A DNA stretch of 64,000 nt from Polytrichum commune (taxonomy: Eukaryota > Streptophyta > Polytrichopsida > Polytrichales > Polytrichaceae), in the NCBI GenBank assembly GCA_950295325.1, contig OX485803.1, positions 73,547,554 through 73,611,553 of the forward strand, read 5' to 3'. A program made the position numbers and the translations under genes. Every line of letters begins with the position of its first letter. The first letter of the stretch is position 1. The notes below the pieces were generated by a model, which did no database searches, was not told where the DNA came from, and saw nothing but the letters and a program-made list of their open reading frames with translations. Shown piece after piece: positions 45,390 through 57,239 of the stretch.

Positions 45390-48300
45390 ACTTAACCATT
45401 CTCATACTAAGTACAAACTTTATAGGAACCTTCCTCCACATCTTATACACACACCTTAAAAAATCCAAATGTAACTATTCATTATAAAATATGAAACTTC
45501 TCTACATTCATTCTACTTGTTGGAGATATCTCCCTAAATCCATGACCTACATATCACATCCTTAAAAAAATGCCAAAAACATTTAAACAAAATTAATCTC
45601 AATACTACCAAGAAAACTCCATGACACTAAAACTTGAATATGCCACACTATTCAACACATTCCTTCCCTTTGTACAACCTCCCATACAACACTAACCTCA
45701 ACCAAGAGCTCCCTCACTTAACCAAACATGCCCAACTCCTCCAAGCATACCATACCCCACACATCACATAGACCTTCATAGTCTCCATAAGCCCCATACA
45801 AACACAATACAACACCACCCTCCAAAATGGATTCCCTTCATGTAATCACACCATGCTAAAAATATTACATGACCTGCCACCCCCATTTGAACACCCCATT
45901 ACTATTTGCCTCGTCTCCCAATCGCTCACCACCGCCCATGCACTATAACAATTCGCACAAGAACTATATGACCACATCAAATTCAACATCTCGCACAACA
46001 CCGCCCCCTCACAAACATCACTCCAACGACTATTCCTAGCCTACCACATAGAACTCATAAAAAAATTCCTCATAATTCTACAATCAATACTCGGTTTCTT
46101 ACATAAATCACACCAAATCCCGAGCTCAACAATAACATCAATACCAAATTAATATGTAAACATATACCCAGACCCCATCACATGCCTCACATGGAACTAC
46201 GGGCACAAGCCTTCAAGACATCAACTCACCATCATAAATGGTATCCCATCTTTACTTCTATTTAAACAAGAAACAAAAATGTCCACAGATAAACCCACAA
46301 GATATATAGAATAGTAATTTTCATCATATAATATTCTCTATAACAACACATTAGATGCACTTACATGCATTAGGCGCTCTAACATACAGTACGCCCCAAG
46401 AGAGAGGAAGACAAATCAGTATGATACACAAATTAATTATCTTCTCCGGTAACATCACCAAACTAACAACTCCTAGTGAACTCACCCTTTACCTACAAAT
46501 TATTCCAATGAACCTCTCACCCATAGTAATAATCCACTTATATTTGCCAACACACGAAGAATACATACATATAATCCCTGATATCCAACAAAGAATTAAA
46601 AGAACCCTAACTACCCACTCTACACACTTCCCAATCCTCGTAGGGAATTTTAACCGCTATATATATATTCCTCATAGGACACTATAACCAACACTCTCTA
46701 ACTCAACCAACCAATGAGGACAAATAATGACAAAATTGTACATCCAACCTCCAACTCACATCAATCCCCAACACATTAACATTTTCAAAACAAGGGGGAC
46801 CTATAACCACACTAGCCTCATAGACTGGTTCTATACCCCCAACACCCACTCAATGTACCAAGTATGCCATACCAACATGCAATTACACCTCAATTCGGAC
46901 CACTTCCCAGTAACCCTCCATCTCCAACCCCAATTTGTAGTTTGTAGACCTCCTGCATCACCAACCAACACAATCCCCCAATTCATATACCCCATACCAA
47001 AAACCAATATCCAAGCTTTCCTTACTAAATTTAATGAATTAAAATCATTTACATCCAACAACTTACCAAACTACTACAAGAAGCCATTCCCCTCACCCCC
47101 AAAAATTGGACGTATTAATAAAAAGATTACAAACCATTATAAGCTTAATAAGCGAATGTGCCAAACAAACATGTGCCGCACCTCCACCCCTCTCCCTCAC
47201 CCCACAAACAAGACATCAAGGGGGTACCTTGCCCCGTAAACTACAATTTGTTTTTTTTTAAATAACTCAACACCTATCACCTCATTAAAAAGGCCATCAA
47301 AGCCATTACATTCCTAGTACCCCCTGAATGGCACCTTAAACCATAAATTCAAGAAATAAAAAACTCCCACAACATAAACCCACCACTCACCACTTTTGAC
47401 CCACTAGAAATACAAAATTGGTTGCACAATATAGCTAATATAGCAAGAAGTGCCAAGGCAAAAGCCCAAAAAATAAATAGTGCACAAACCTCCCAAAATT
47501 GCAAAAGAGCAATAAAAGAAATGTATAAAACTCTACTAAATTAAAAACTAAAAACGATTCACAAAAATTCCAATCATCAAAGTTTCACACCACTCGATTG
47601 TCTCATACATAAAAATGAAAACTTAGCCACACATCCAAATGCCATTGCAAATGTCATCTACTCCACAAAAAAAAAATTCAAAAAACAAGCCCTCTTATGC
47701 TCAAACCCAACAAACCACCCGTCAAGATGCATATGTGCCATCCACCAATACTCATGGCAAACAAACGACAATTTCATACTAGAAAAAAGAACCTCCTCCC
47801 CACTCCCTCCACTAGTTGTAGCAATCACTATAATTATATATGATACATGCCTCCAAAATCTATCCAAAGGCAAATCCCTTGGACGAGATAATATCACCAA
47901 TAATATTCTCAAAAAAACCCTACCATGTAACTTCCACAGCAGGATGTACCTATTATTCCTACAATTTTACTGCAAAAAACAATACCTATATAGCCTTGCC
48001 ATACTCCTTCATATAAAGGACAACCCCACAATTGTCACAAAATGCATACCCATAGCCCTCACCTGCACTATTTACAAACTTACTTCCATCCTCACCACAT
48101 TTGATGAACAACATAAAATCCTTTATCACAACCAAGAATGCTTCAAACCCATGAGAAACATGGCTAGACAAATTCAAACAATCATCGCAACCTTAAAAGA
48201 CGCCAAATTCACAAACAATGATATCTACCTAGCATTACACAAGCTTTAAAAATGCATTTGGCTCCATAGACCACCCTAGATTACTAGCCATAATGGCAGA

Positions 48301-49610
48301 CCTTGGATACCCATCAGATTGCATTGAACTAATCGACAATTTCAAACATAATCAACCACCTCCTTCTGAGGTGCACATTTTACAACAACAACAACCATTC
48401 AATTTAGCTGTGGAACCATCCAAGGAGACACCTTGAGCCCATACTTATTCATCATCTCCTTAGAACCCTACTTGGAAGGTTAGAGAAAATTCAACTGAGT
48501 TATCACTTTAGCACCTTACCAAATAATACCACAACCACAACCTATGCCGACGACCTAGCCATCTTCACCGACAACATAAAACACATACAACCCCAACTCA
48601 ACAAACTAAGACAATACTCCGATTGGGCACACATGGAACTAGGCATAAACAAATGCATAGTCACAAGATGCCCCAACAAATCAGTACTACAACCCCTTGC
48701 ATTTACCACATACCTAAATGCCCAAAACATTAACTATAAACAACAACAACTCCCATCCTCTCACAAAGTGAACCATACACATACCTAGAAATATGACTAG
48801 TCCCATCCCTAAAATGGGCCATACAAAAAGAAATCACTATTAGTATAAAATAAAAACATACCCTTATTACTATCACATGCATCACTACAACAAAAGATAA
48901 AGATCCTCAACATAGTCATTCGTCCGAACATCGTATATGCCTTCTATGTCGCTTTATTTTTTGTCCCAAACATCAAGGAACTAGATTGGCTCTTCATCAT
49001 ACTCACAAAATCCACATGTAACATCCCTAAAGACTCCCCTAACATCCTTGCCCAACTACCCTGCAAAACATTCAATATTGGAGCATTCTCCCTACTCCCA
49101 AGATATGCCACTACACTTAGCAAACAACTCACACAAACACTCAATGACCCATGCCCATTATGCCAAATATACCAAGGAATAGTGAAATTTATAGCCAAGA
49201 AATATGGTGAAGTTGAACACCTCCCACAATTAAATTACCAAACATGCTCTAGATCACCAACCACTAGATCCCTATACATACCCAAAAAAAACACTTCAAC
49301 ATCCATCTAGACTCCATAGACACCACCTTTTCTCTCAACAACTCGCCACTATCGCAGGAATGACACAAAAGCCCATCTTACCCTGCTTTCACCCCACAAC
49401 AAAGATCCAACAAGGAGAAATCCCTTAAAAGAACTCCAAAATAAATACCATACCAAATCTAGAATATTGAAAAGTTCACTTTTACAAGCAACTATTTTCT
49501 TCCTACCAAACACATATGACACACCACCCCCCACACAACACACCACCATCACCAACCCCATCACCTCACACAACCCCAAACTCCACCCCACATCCAAGAC
49601 ATAACACAAC
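45390..49610 (+). mobile_element. LINE (non-LTR retrotransposon) with APE endonuclease and reverse transcriptase, degraded
   Basis: A long A/C-rich element in several frames. Endonuclease marks: TWN near 46190, QETK near 46270, PILVGNFN near 46640 (the catalytic GDFN with Asp changed to Asn), SLIDWFY near 46817 and SDHFPVTLHL near 46897. These are the APE-type (exonuclease-endonuclease-phosphatase) signatures. Reverse-transcriptase marks: GKSLGRDNIT near 47875, PIALTCTIYKLTSI near 48050, FKNAFGSIDHPRLLA near 48249, IQGDTLSPYLFII near 48420 and the catalytic YADDLAIFTD near 48543. Thumb-like sequence (RPNIVYAFYVALF) follows near 48930. Frameshifts and stops make it inactive. The sequence changes abruptly near 49610, before any RNase H. 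The family marks resemble elements with both APE and RNase H, not plant L1. Confidence 0.85.
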
Positions 49611-51835
49611 CAGGCAACTATGCCAACACTTGAATTCATGATATATTATTTCTCCCTTGCTCTAGGACACCTCAAATTCTACTATGACCAAACAAATTGT
49701 AAGTGGGTAGATGCATATTCAATTATGTCAAATATGACAATGGAGTATCATCCAGTTAGGAAGATTTATTCACTTGATCTCGTAGATGTTAAGAGCTTAG
49801 ATGAATTTGTGGGAAAATCATAATTGTCATAATTGCATTGTTGTTGACCAAGCTTGAACACTTGCCCCTTCTAGACAATACTATTGGGCATTTGATTCTT
49901 TGCATACGATAATAGTGGATATTTGACTTGTGTTGTAGGTTCATTTAGTTGTGTTTTTGAATACATTACTTGAATATGAGAACCATCTTTTTTTTTTTCA
50001 TTTATCCTAGTTTTTGTTCATGTTTTTAAAGGTAACCACACCAAAGTGCAACACGTTAGGCATTGAGCACATTTTAATTTTAATAATAATATTATTATTT
50101 GAAATTTCCATTAATGTATTGTTGTCATTTTCTTACGAATCGACATCAATTTATGTTGATATTCTAAGATTTTGATGAATTATACGATTTACAAACTAAA
50201 TAGATATATAGAATAGGTTCATGGTGTGTATTATATTTACCTATAGGGTCTTGAAAATTACCTCAAAGTACCATTTTATCTACGAATAAGGTGCCAATTA
50301 GTCAAGAAATATATTTAAATAGCCTATCTTTAAGTAACCCGACCACATGTGGTTTATAAAAGTATATAGCTTAGTGACCTCCCCATAGAAGATCTACAAA
50401 GGAGTTGCCGGCATGTTGACAATATTTCTTGAGGTGCATGAGCATGATGAGGTCGTGAAGGGCTAGAGGGATCAAGTGTAAGGTATGTGGCATGTGGGCA
50501 TTATATGGTCACTCTTCTTTATTGAACGCCTCCATTTGAGTGGTCTATGGCAAGGATTGTAGTTAGTAAGAATAGACACCAAACTCGCACGTGTTATGAT
50601 GGATTTGGACTATATGCTCAAAATGTAGACACCATTTCATATCCATCCCCCGATCACACCAACGTTTCCGTCCAAGTCTAGCCGTGAAATTGCTGGAGAT
50701 TATGTTGAGAATAGATGTTGACCCACCACTTTTCACATTCTTAGAGCCGGAGATGCCGATGGATGGTGCTAGAAGTTGGCGGTGTGACCAACCCTTAGCA
50801 TTGACCACAATTGGGAGAGTCCAAGCAATCACATCAAAAGAACATCATCTTCACTTCTATCTCTTGTAACTTTTACATTTTAACTTCGATTCTGAAACTT
50901 GAAATGACATTTTGCACATGATTTACAACTACCAACTGGATGAGACACATCCCGATCCCATCCAATGGTCGACTTTGTTTCTAAAGTTGGAAATGCCCAC
51001 AATAGGGCCTCACATCTTACACGAGGTTTGAACACCCCCATAAAAACCTTGTACCTACAAACCAACCTTATGTGTTTCATTCATACACTCAAAGTTGTAA
51101 AAGTATGATAGACGTGTGTATAGTGTTGACTTTTGGTTTACTTCTAGCTTTGGGCATGCCTATGCCTATGCCTATGTAACATGCATTGCAACCTTGGGGT
51201 TCATCATAAAATCCAAGCAACTCATACCTCTCAAAGTTTACACCACAACTCTTCCTTTGGAGTTGCATGAGTCACCTCTTGATTAGTTCCAACACTTGAT
51301 CAAATGGATTCCAATGCAAAGATTGCTCTCATGACCATGCTCTTGTTGGTCACTTTGGTGACTGCACAAGCCAACCCGCTAGCTAGGTGCTAGCTAAAAT
51401 AAGTATCATTGTCCTTGAGCTCTACCAAGTAACGAGTCGGCACATCCTATGCCCCTAGTTATGTCGTGTTTGTTCCTCAACATGGGTGGTGTGTGAGGCA
51501 ACTTCTCATCAAAAGCATCAACCATGGGGAGGTCACTAGCTATATACTTTTCCCAAATTTGTATAAGTTTTTGCTCCATTGAAGTAAAAATACCCTATAT
51601 CTTTTCTCACGTGGTTTGATAAAATTTTGACAGTGACAAAAGGGTTCAACAATGTAAGACCTCATCATGACAAAAAAAATAAACACCATGCCCAACTGCA
51701 TAACTTCCAACTCCGCGCAAAATTTGGTTGTTGGATTGGAACAAGAATTCTCTCTGCCTGCCATCAATTGTGAACAATGAAGATTGTCAATTCAACATTC
51801 ATGATCGGATTGGGGATACAAATGCAAATGCATAA
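49611..51835. other. Intergenic, nothing recognised
   Basis: AT-rich DNA with a fragment of the TTTGAGTGGT.TATGG...GCTCAAAATG dispersed repeat at about 50530-50630. No gene was seen. Confidence 0.45.
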
Positions 51836-52351
51836 GGGTTGCTTTACACCCTAGAGGCCGCGCCAATTCGTTGTGTAAGAGGCTTGAAATCCTCACTTGT
51901 GATTGGCCTAAAGGCTCAAATCGGCCCCAACCCCTTTAAACCTAGAGGCCGGGCCAATTTGGTGATATGAAAATTTTAATCAAAAAGTGCATGGTACGAC
52001 ATGGCCCGAGCTCATTGAATTGGGTGCACCCAAAATGAAAGGCCAATTCTTGGCCTTGAGACCAATATCAAATTTCAATAGAAAAAAACTTTCTTTAATA
52101 AAACATGATTTTTTAGCAAACCTTATCCATTGGATTATGTGGAAATATGAACGGCTCTATGCTAGATTATGCTAGATCCGTTGGATTATGCTAGATTTAT
52201 TAAATCGGCCTAGCTTCTTGACTCTAAGACCTTTACATATGGGAAAATTGGCCCCCATTACAATCTTATTATAATGTGTAGTTGAGGCCAACCTCCAACC
52301 CAAAAGGGGCTAAAATTTCATGCAATCAACCTCAAGGGGAATTGGCCCGGC

Positions 52352-54012
52352 CAGTGGTGATTTTTCACAAGGTCCCTAACATATCTAGGGACATGTTCAT
52401 TAAAAAAAACATTTCCAGTGGACGAGTTCTTAGAAAATGAACCGGTTTTGGGACGTGTCAAATTCACTTTGGACGGGTTCTAAAAATAACATTTTTTAAT
52501 AATAAAAAATCCAAAAAAAAATGGTACAAATATCAATTACCTTATGTCATATATGACATGTGAATATAAGCATAATGCAATCAAACCACTAATACCCAAT
52601 CAAAATATCAATCTTGAAGTGCTTGATTCACCTGCATACATTAATTCATCAACCACAAAATTTAGAACCTTTTTAACATAATGTCAAAGATTATAATTGA
52701 AGATAAACTTAGTAATTGAATATGAATTAGTATATATAAACATGTTCAAAATTAAAAAAACAAAGAGCTATTTACCCTTCAAAGAAGTGGATGAATTTTC
52801 CTATCCTTCATGTTTCTCCAAACAAGCATCACTGCATTCCAATTGATGTTCTCAACTGGAATATTTGCACATGAAATGCGCATCAAAACATCTAAAGTTT
52901 CTAACTTCAACCTAGTACGTAGATGACTTTTGATAAGGTTTTGTTTAGAAAAACCCCTCTCACATATTTGTAGTGCTCATTGGAATCACCATAACTCTTC
53001 TCCACAAGTTACTCAAACCAGGCCAATTGATTGAGCACTATGGAGTGGTACATGCAAACTCCCAAGCTTCAAATAAAGATTTGTTTGGGAACATCTCTCT
53101 CATGGTCTCCACCATCTCCAAACACTCACCCCGACACCGATCTTGTTCTTCTTCAGAAGTCTGAAACTTCACAAACAACCTTTCCAACCACTCTTCAGTA
53201 ATATGAGTTCTCTCATCATCATTTGCTGGATAGAGATTGGGACTAAAGAGCTTGCATGCATTGAAGATGCCTAAGTCTGGAAACCTGTTATTCAATGCAT
53301 CCACCACCCTTTGTACATACTCTGCCCCAATGAATTTGCACTCTTCAATTGTACCAGATTCACTTGAATTTTTAAATTGCAAACACTAGGATCTCAACTC
53401 ACTTAACTTACTTAGCTGGCATGGTTGATGAGTCCTATTGGAGCTGCTTCAAGTTCATGAATCCTCATCATTGATCAATGTGCTGTTTGAGTCACTAGAG
53501 TGCCATTTGTTTATTGAAGGTGAAACAACCAGGGGAAAGGATGAACTTAAAGACCAGGTCAGAAAGTGCAACTTAGGAAAAAAAAGAGGAAAGGGAACGG
53601 CACTCATCACCGCAGCCGGTTCAAACCGCGATAGGAAAAGAAGAATTGGAAGATATGATCAGTATCTTCAGAAGCATATACAGTCCCGAGAGAAAAGGAT
53701 GAAGGAGACAACAAGTTGCTGTGAAGGATCTGAGTCTGTTTCTCTGAACTAGTCTATGTGGACGAAATGGGGTAGGTGGCAGCTAAAATAGATAAAGCAA
53801 AATTGAAGGAAGATACTATTATTTCCAAGTGCAACCAATCACATGCCGACATCTTTCGGATTAACTTTATCAATTTGTTTTTTTTCTTTAACCTTTTTAT
53901 GGACGGGTTGGTTTAGAAATTACCGGTTTTGGGACGGGTTGCAATTTTTTTTGCCTTTCAATTCGAGGTTTTGGATGTGGACGGGTAAAAACTTTGTGAA
54001 AAAGCACCCCTG
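52352..54012 (-). mobile_element. Nested hAT transposon, deletion derivative (1661 bp)
   Basis: The ends CAGTGGTGATTTTTCACAAG (left) and CAGGGGTGCTTTTTCACAAA (right, other strand) are typical hAT termini. An identical 8-bp target duplication, GGCCCGGC, lies at 52344-52351 and 54013-54020. The subterminal motif ACCGGTTTTGGGACG occurs near both ends (52441 and 53922), in direct orientation. Inside is the C-terminal remnant of a transposase on the minus strand. Too short to encode a complete hAT transposase, so it is a non-autonomous or dead copy. Confidence 0.9.
52779..53382 (-). pseudogene. hAT transposase C-terminal remnant
   Basis: A 114-codon minus-strand frame (53038-53382) contains YVQRVVDALNNRFPDLGIF, KLFSPNLYP and RCRGECLEMVETM. 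After a stop and frameshift, a second frame (52779-52964) reads ERGFSKQNLIKSHLRTRLKL, ETLDVLMRISCAN and ends IHPLL-stop. The ERGFS..N.IK...R.RL block is the C-terminal dimerisation segment of hAT transposases; this version resembles ZNF862/DUF4371-type hAT proteins, not Ac. The N-terminal catalytic part is missing. The remaining internal DNA (53390-53760) is open on the plus strand with a basic, Lys/Arg-rich product of unknown nature. Confidence 0.8.
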
Positions 54013-54612
54013 GGCCCGGCCTCTAGGTCTAAAGCGGCCCTAAGAGGTCAAAGTGAAGAGACTCTCTCTCTCTCTTTCTCTGTACCCACTACACATCTAA
54101 AGAACCCAAAAGCGGTCGCATACTTTTTTTTCTGGGTCACCCCGTCCCCATGTGCTCTAAGACTACGCTAAATTAACCAGATTCTTGTCGGAATGTGTAG
54201 GCCGACATGTATAGAAGATATGCAACTTGGTCATCTACATAGAAAAGGACATATAAAACACCTACATTTGGATGATACATGACAAGGATTTGTACTTAAG
54301 AATGACCACCCCAAATATAGGTGTCACAATGACATTGAACCATACACTCAAAATACATTAACAAATTTATATGCTCAACAATGAACACAAATGAGAGGGC
54401 ATGTGTGATCACTTGAGAATAAAAAGAGTCTTCACTTTGACCTCCTATAATATTTGCAACCCAACTTCGATTTTGAAACTTGAACTGGCAATCTTCATCA
54501 GTCATAATTACTTGCAAGATGAGACAATTTTTGTGCCATTTCCATAGCCAAACCCTATAACGAATTGGAAGTGTTCACGATAGGGCCACATGGCATCACT
54601 CATGCAATATTA

Positions 54613-55632
54613 GGGCTACTTCACACACGAGCCAAGAGCCGTGACCATGAAATTGTGAGAGCCCAAAGGAAAGTATCCAAAGGCCATCGTCCCAAGACAC
54701 CTCCAAAATCATGTAGTAGTGTGGTCACATATCCTCGAGTGCGGTGTGAAGTCATATGTGACGGGCCCTCAACCAAATGCTATTTCAATGAATTTATGTT
54801 CATGTGGGTCCTCACACATAATAAAATAGAAGAAATCAACGAGGTGATTTTTGAAAATAATCCAAGTGACCATGAAACATGATCCATTTGATGCCATGTA
54901 GGAATCCATGTAGACTTTACATCCATCTTGCATTCATATACTCCGTTGGTCCCTCAAGCATAGTGTGAAGCGAACTTGTACCGGCTCCGCCTTTTCCACC
55001 AATGAGAGTGCTTGAAGTGTAACGGTCACGGGCTCTTAGTCTCGTGTGTGAAGCAGAGCCCAACATTGGGTGCCCATGCCCATGCCCACCCATGCCCATG
55101 GGTTTTGGATGGGTATGGGTGCGATATTATGTTCATATATGGGCGGGCATGGGTGGGCGTGGGTGCGATATTATTGTTCATGGGTGGGCATGGGCCATAG
55201 CAAAGCATATTGAATGAGCTCTCATTCAAATGCTTTCGACGGTTGCGTGGAGGACCGGACTGTGTTACATGCTGGATTACTCTACTAACCCCTTATGACT
55301 TTCTCTTCTCAAAGTAGTGAAGTTGAAAGCTCCAAAATACAAAAGCCACTGGGCAAGGTTGACTACATTGGCATAATTTTTGAATACATTGGCACAATTT
55401 TTGAATATATGGGTGCAATTTTTGAATACATGGGCGCAATTTGAATAGCATGGGTGGGCATGGGTGGACACATTCATGCTATGGGTGGACATGGGTGGGC
55501 ATGGGTGGGCATGAGTGGACACATGTCATGCTATGGGTGGGCATGGGTGGGCATAGGTCGCTGCTAATGGTCATGGTCTGGGTATGGGTACAAATTCGAA
55601 GGGAAATGTTGGGCTCTGGTGTGAAGTGGCCC
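54613..55632. mobile_element. Harbinger-like TIR element with internal minisatellite (1020 bp)
   Basis: Left end GGGCTACTTCACACACGAGC and right end (other strand) GGGCCACTTCACACCAGAGC are inverted repeats with TTA on both sides (54610-54612 and 55633-55635). A second, internal end-like sequence (GAGACTAAGAGCC.. on the other strand) lies near 55030-55058, suggesting a nested or rearranged copy. Interior stretches at 55068-55200 and 55447-55560 are minisatellites built on ATGGGTGGGC. Confidence 0.75.
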
Positions 55633-55750
55633 TTAGCCATAATTCTCCTTTTCAGAACCTCAGAAAGTTAAGTGGCAAACCCATGTCAACTACCTTGGTC
55701 ATTCTTGTGTTGATTTGGCTTGAGTATTGTACACTTGGGATCTTATATAA

Positions 55751-56142
55751 TGGTCGGTTTAGACTATAGTGAAGAAGTGCACTGGTCAAGAATTTTAGGG
55801 GAATGGAGCAATATGACTAGTTATGAAATATGTTCTTCACCAGTCGGGATTTACATTGCGGCCAAGACTTCTCTGGTGGAGAACTTCAAGCATGGATGAA
55901 AAAACGACATAGTTGTCAACATGGCAACACTTTTTGCTAGGGGAGTTCTTTGGAGGTCAAGTTTCTTGGGCAACCTCAAACCCTCGGGCAAATGAAAAAC
56001 TTGGCCTCATGAGAACTCCAACTTGTTTTTAATCGTTTTTTCCATCTTGACCACCATACCAACGGTTGCCTCAAATAACCTTGTCTTGGGATGAAGTTCT
56101 TAACCAACTAGTGCACTTCTTCACCATAGCTCAAACTTGCCC
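55751..56142. mobile_element. Harbinger-like MITE (392 bp)
   Basis: The left end TGGTCGGTTTAGACTATAGT and the right end (other strand) GGGCAAGTTTGAGCTATGGT are inverted; the match continues through GAAGAAGTGCACT on both sides. TAA flanks both ends (55748-55750 and 56143-56145). The first bases of the left end have drifted from the family GGGN start. Confidence 0.7.
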
Positions 56143-56499
56143 TAAAATAGGCTAAGAACATGATTTGGACCCGCTCATCATCTTGCACCAATGTGTGTTC
56201 CATATCCTACAAGAAGTGGGTTTACAAAGGTTTTAATTTTTTTTTAATATCACATGTCTATCTTTGACTATGTGAACAAGAATGACCGAAGTTACTTAGA
56301 TAAATGACCTAAATTGACAGTATGTTATTTTCATCTCACTATTATCCCAACAAGGATGAGAAGTCCTTCCCCCCCCCAAAAAAAATCATCAATATTGCTA
56401 GTAGTTGAGGTGCTATACATAAGCCAACCGGCAAAAAACAACTAAAATTTAATTATTATTTTTTCACTTAAGTGCATTATTTTACGGGACCCTTCTCAC

Positions 56500-56600
56500 A
56501 AACTGTTATTGAATATACAACACACATTGTCCTCAACAAAAGAAAAATAGAAAAGAAACAAGTTCCAATCCCTCTAAACTAGTCCTCAACCCCATACGTT
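56500..56600 (+). mobile_element. LINE 3' tail fragment
   Basis: The translation EYTTHIVLNKRKIEKKQ followed by a stop matches the last residues of the LINE copy ending at 27532 (YLTYLVLNKRKLDNKQ). Only the extreme C-terminus is recognisable. Confidence 0.55.
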
Positions 56601-57239
56601 ATTGATAGTAAATTAGCCATTCGTCCACCTACTATGAAAAGAGAGGCATTAAGCCCCCTCTACACCCCCATAAAATTAAGTAAAAAGCAACCATCCTTAA
56701 GTGACTCTCTAGTAATTAGTAGATGTAGACCTTGACCTCTTGACAAATATTCAAAACATTCGGACATTTGTAAGTTTTAGAGTTGACTTTGATGACCAAA
56801 TTTGTCCACATTCTCCAAACAATCACATGCTAACTTAGCACTTGTTTCATGTATACTTCCATGATTTGGAAAGTGCGGTATTGAGTGCCCATTGAGTGTT
56901 CTAGTGCTTGTTGAAGTGGCAATCGAGAGATCGGTTAGCTAGAAACAACTAAGCTTAAGATTGTCACAATTGAGATGAGCTCTTTATCAACTAGCTCTAG
57001 TTTTGTTAGTAGCAAATCATCATGGTACACTTAGGTGAAGTTGTATTCATATTTGAGCATTTCAAATCCAAAATCAATCAACGACGCCGAAGTCCTCGAG
57101 TGACCATGGGATCGGATGGGCATTCGATCGCCAAGTGTCCTCGGCCACCACAATTGTTGCAGATAGTCACCTACACCACATGTGCAATGGCACCTTAGAA
57201 ACACATACAAGATAGAAATATATATCTAAGGAGATAACT

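Larger units (their letters stand above)
51836..54040. mobile_element. PIF/Harbinger-like MITE interrupted by a hAT element
   Basis: The left end GGGTTGCTTTACACCCTAGA and the right end, read on the other strand as GGGCCGCTTTAGACCTAGAG, are inverted repeats. TAA flanks both (51833-51835 and 54041-54043). Removing the inner hAT insertion and one copy of its target duplication leaves about 536 bp, the same size as the other MITEs here (515, 516 and 596 bp). Confidence 0.85.
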
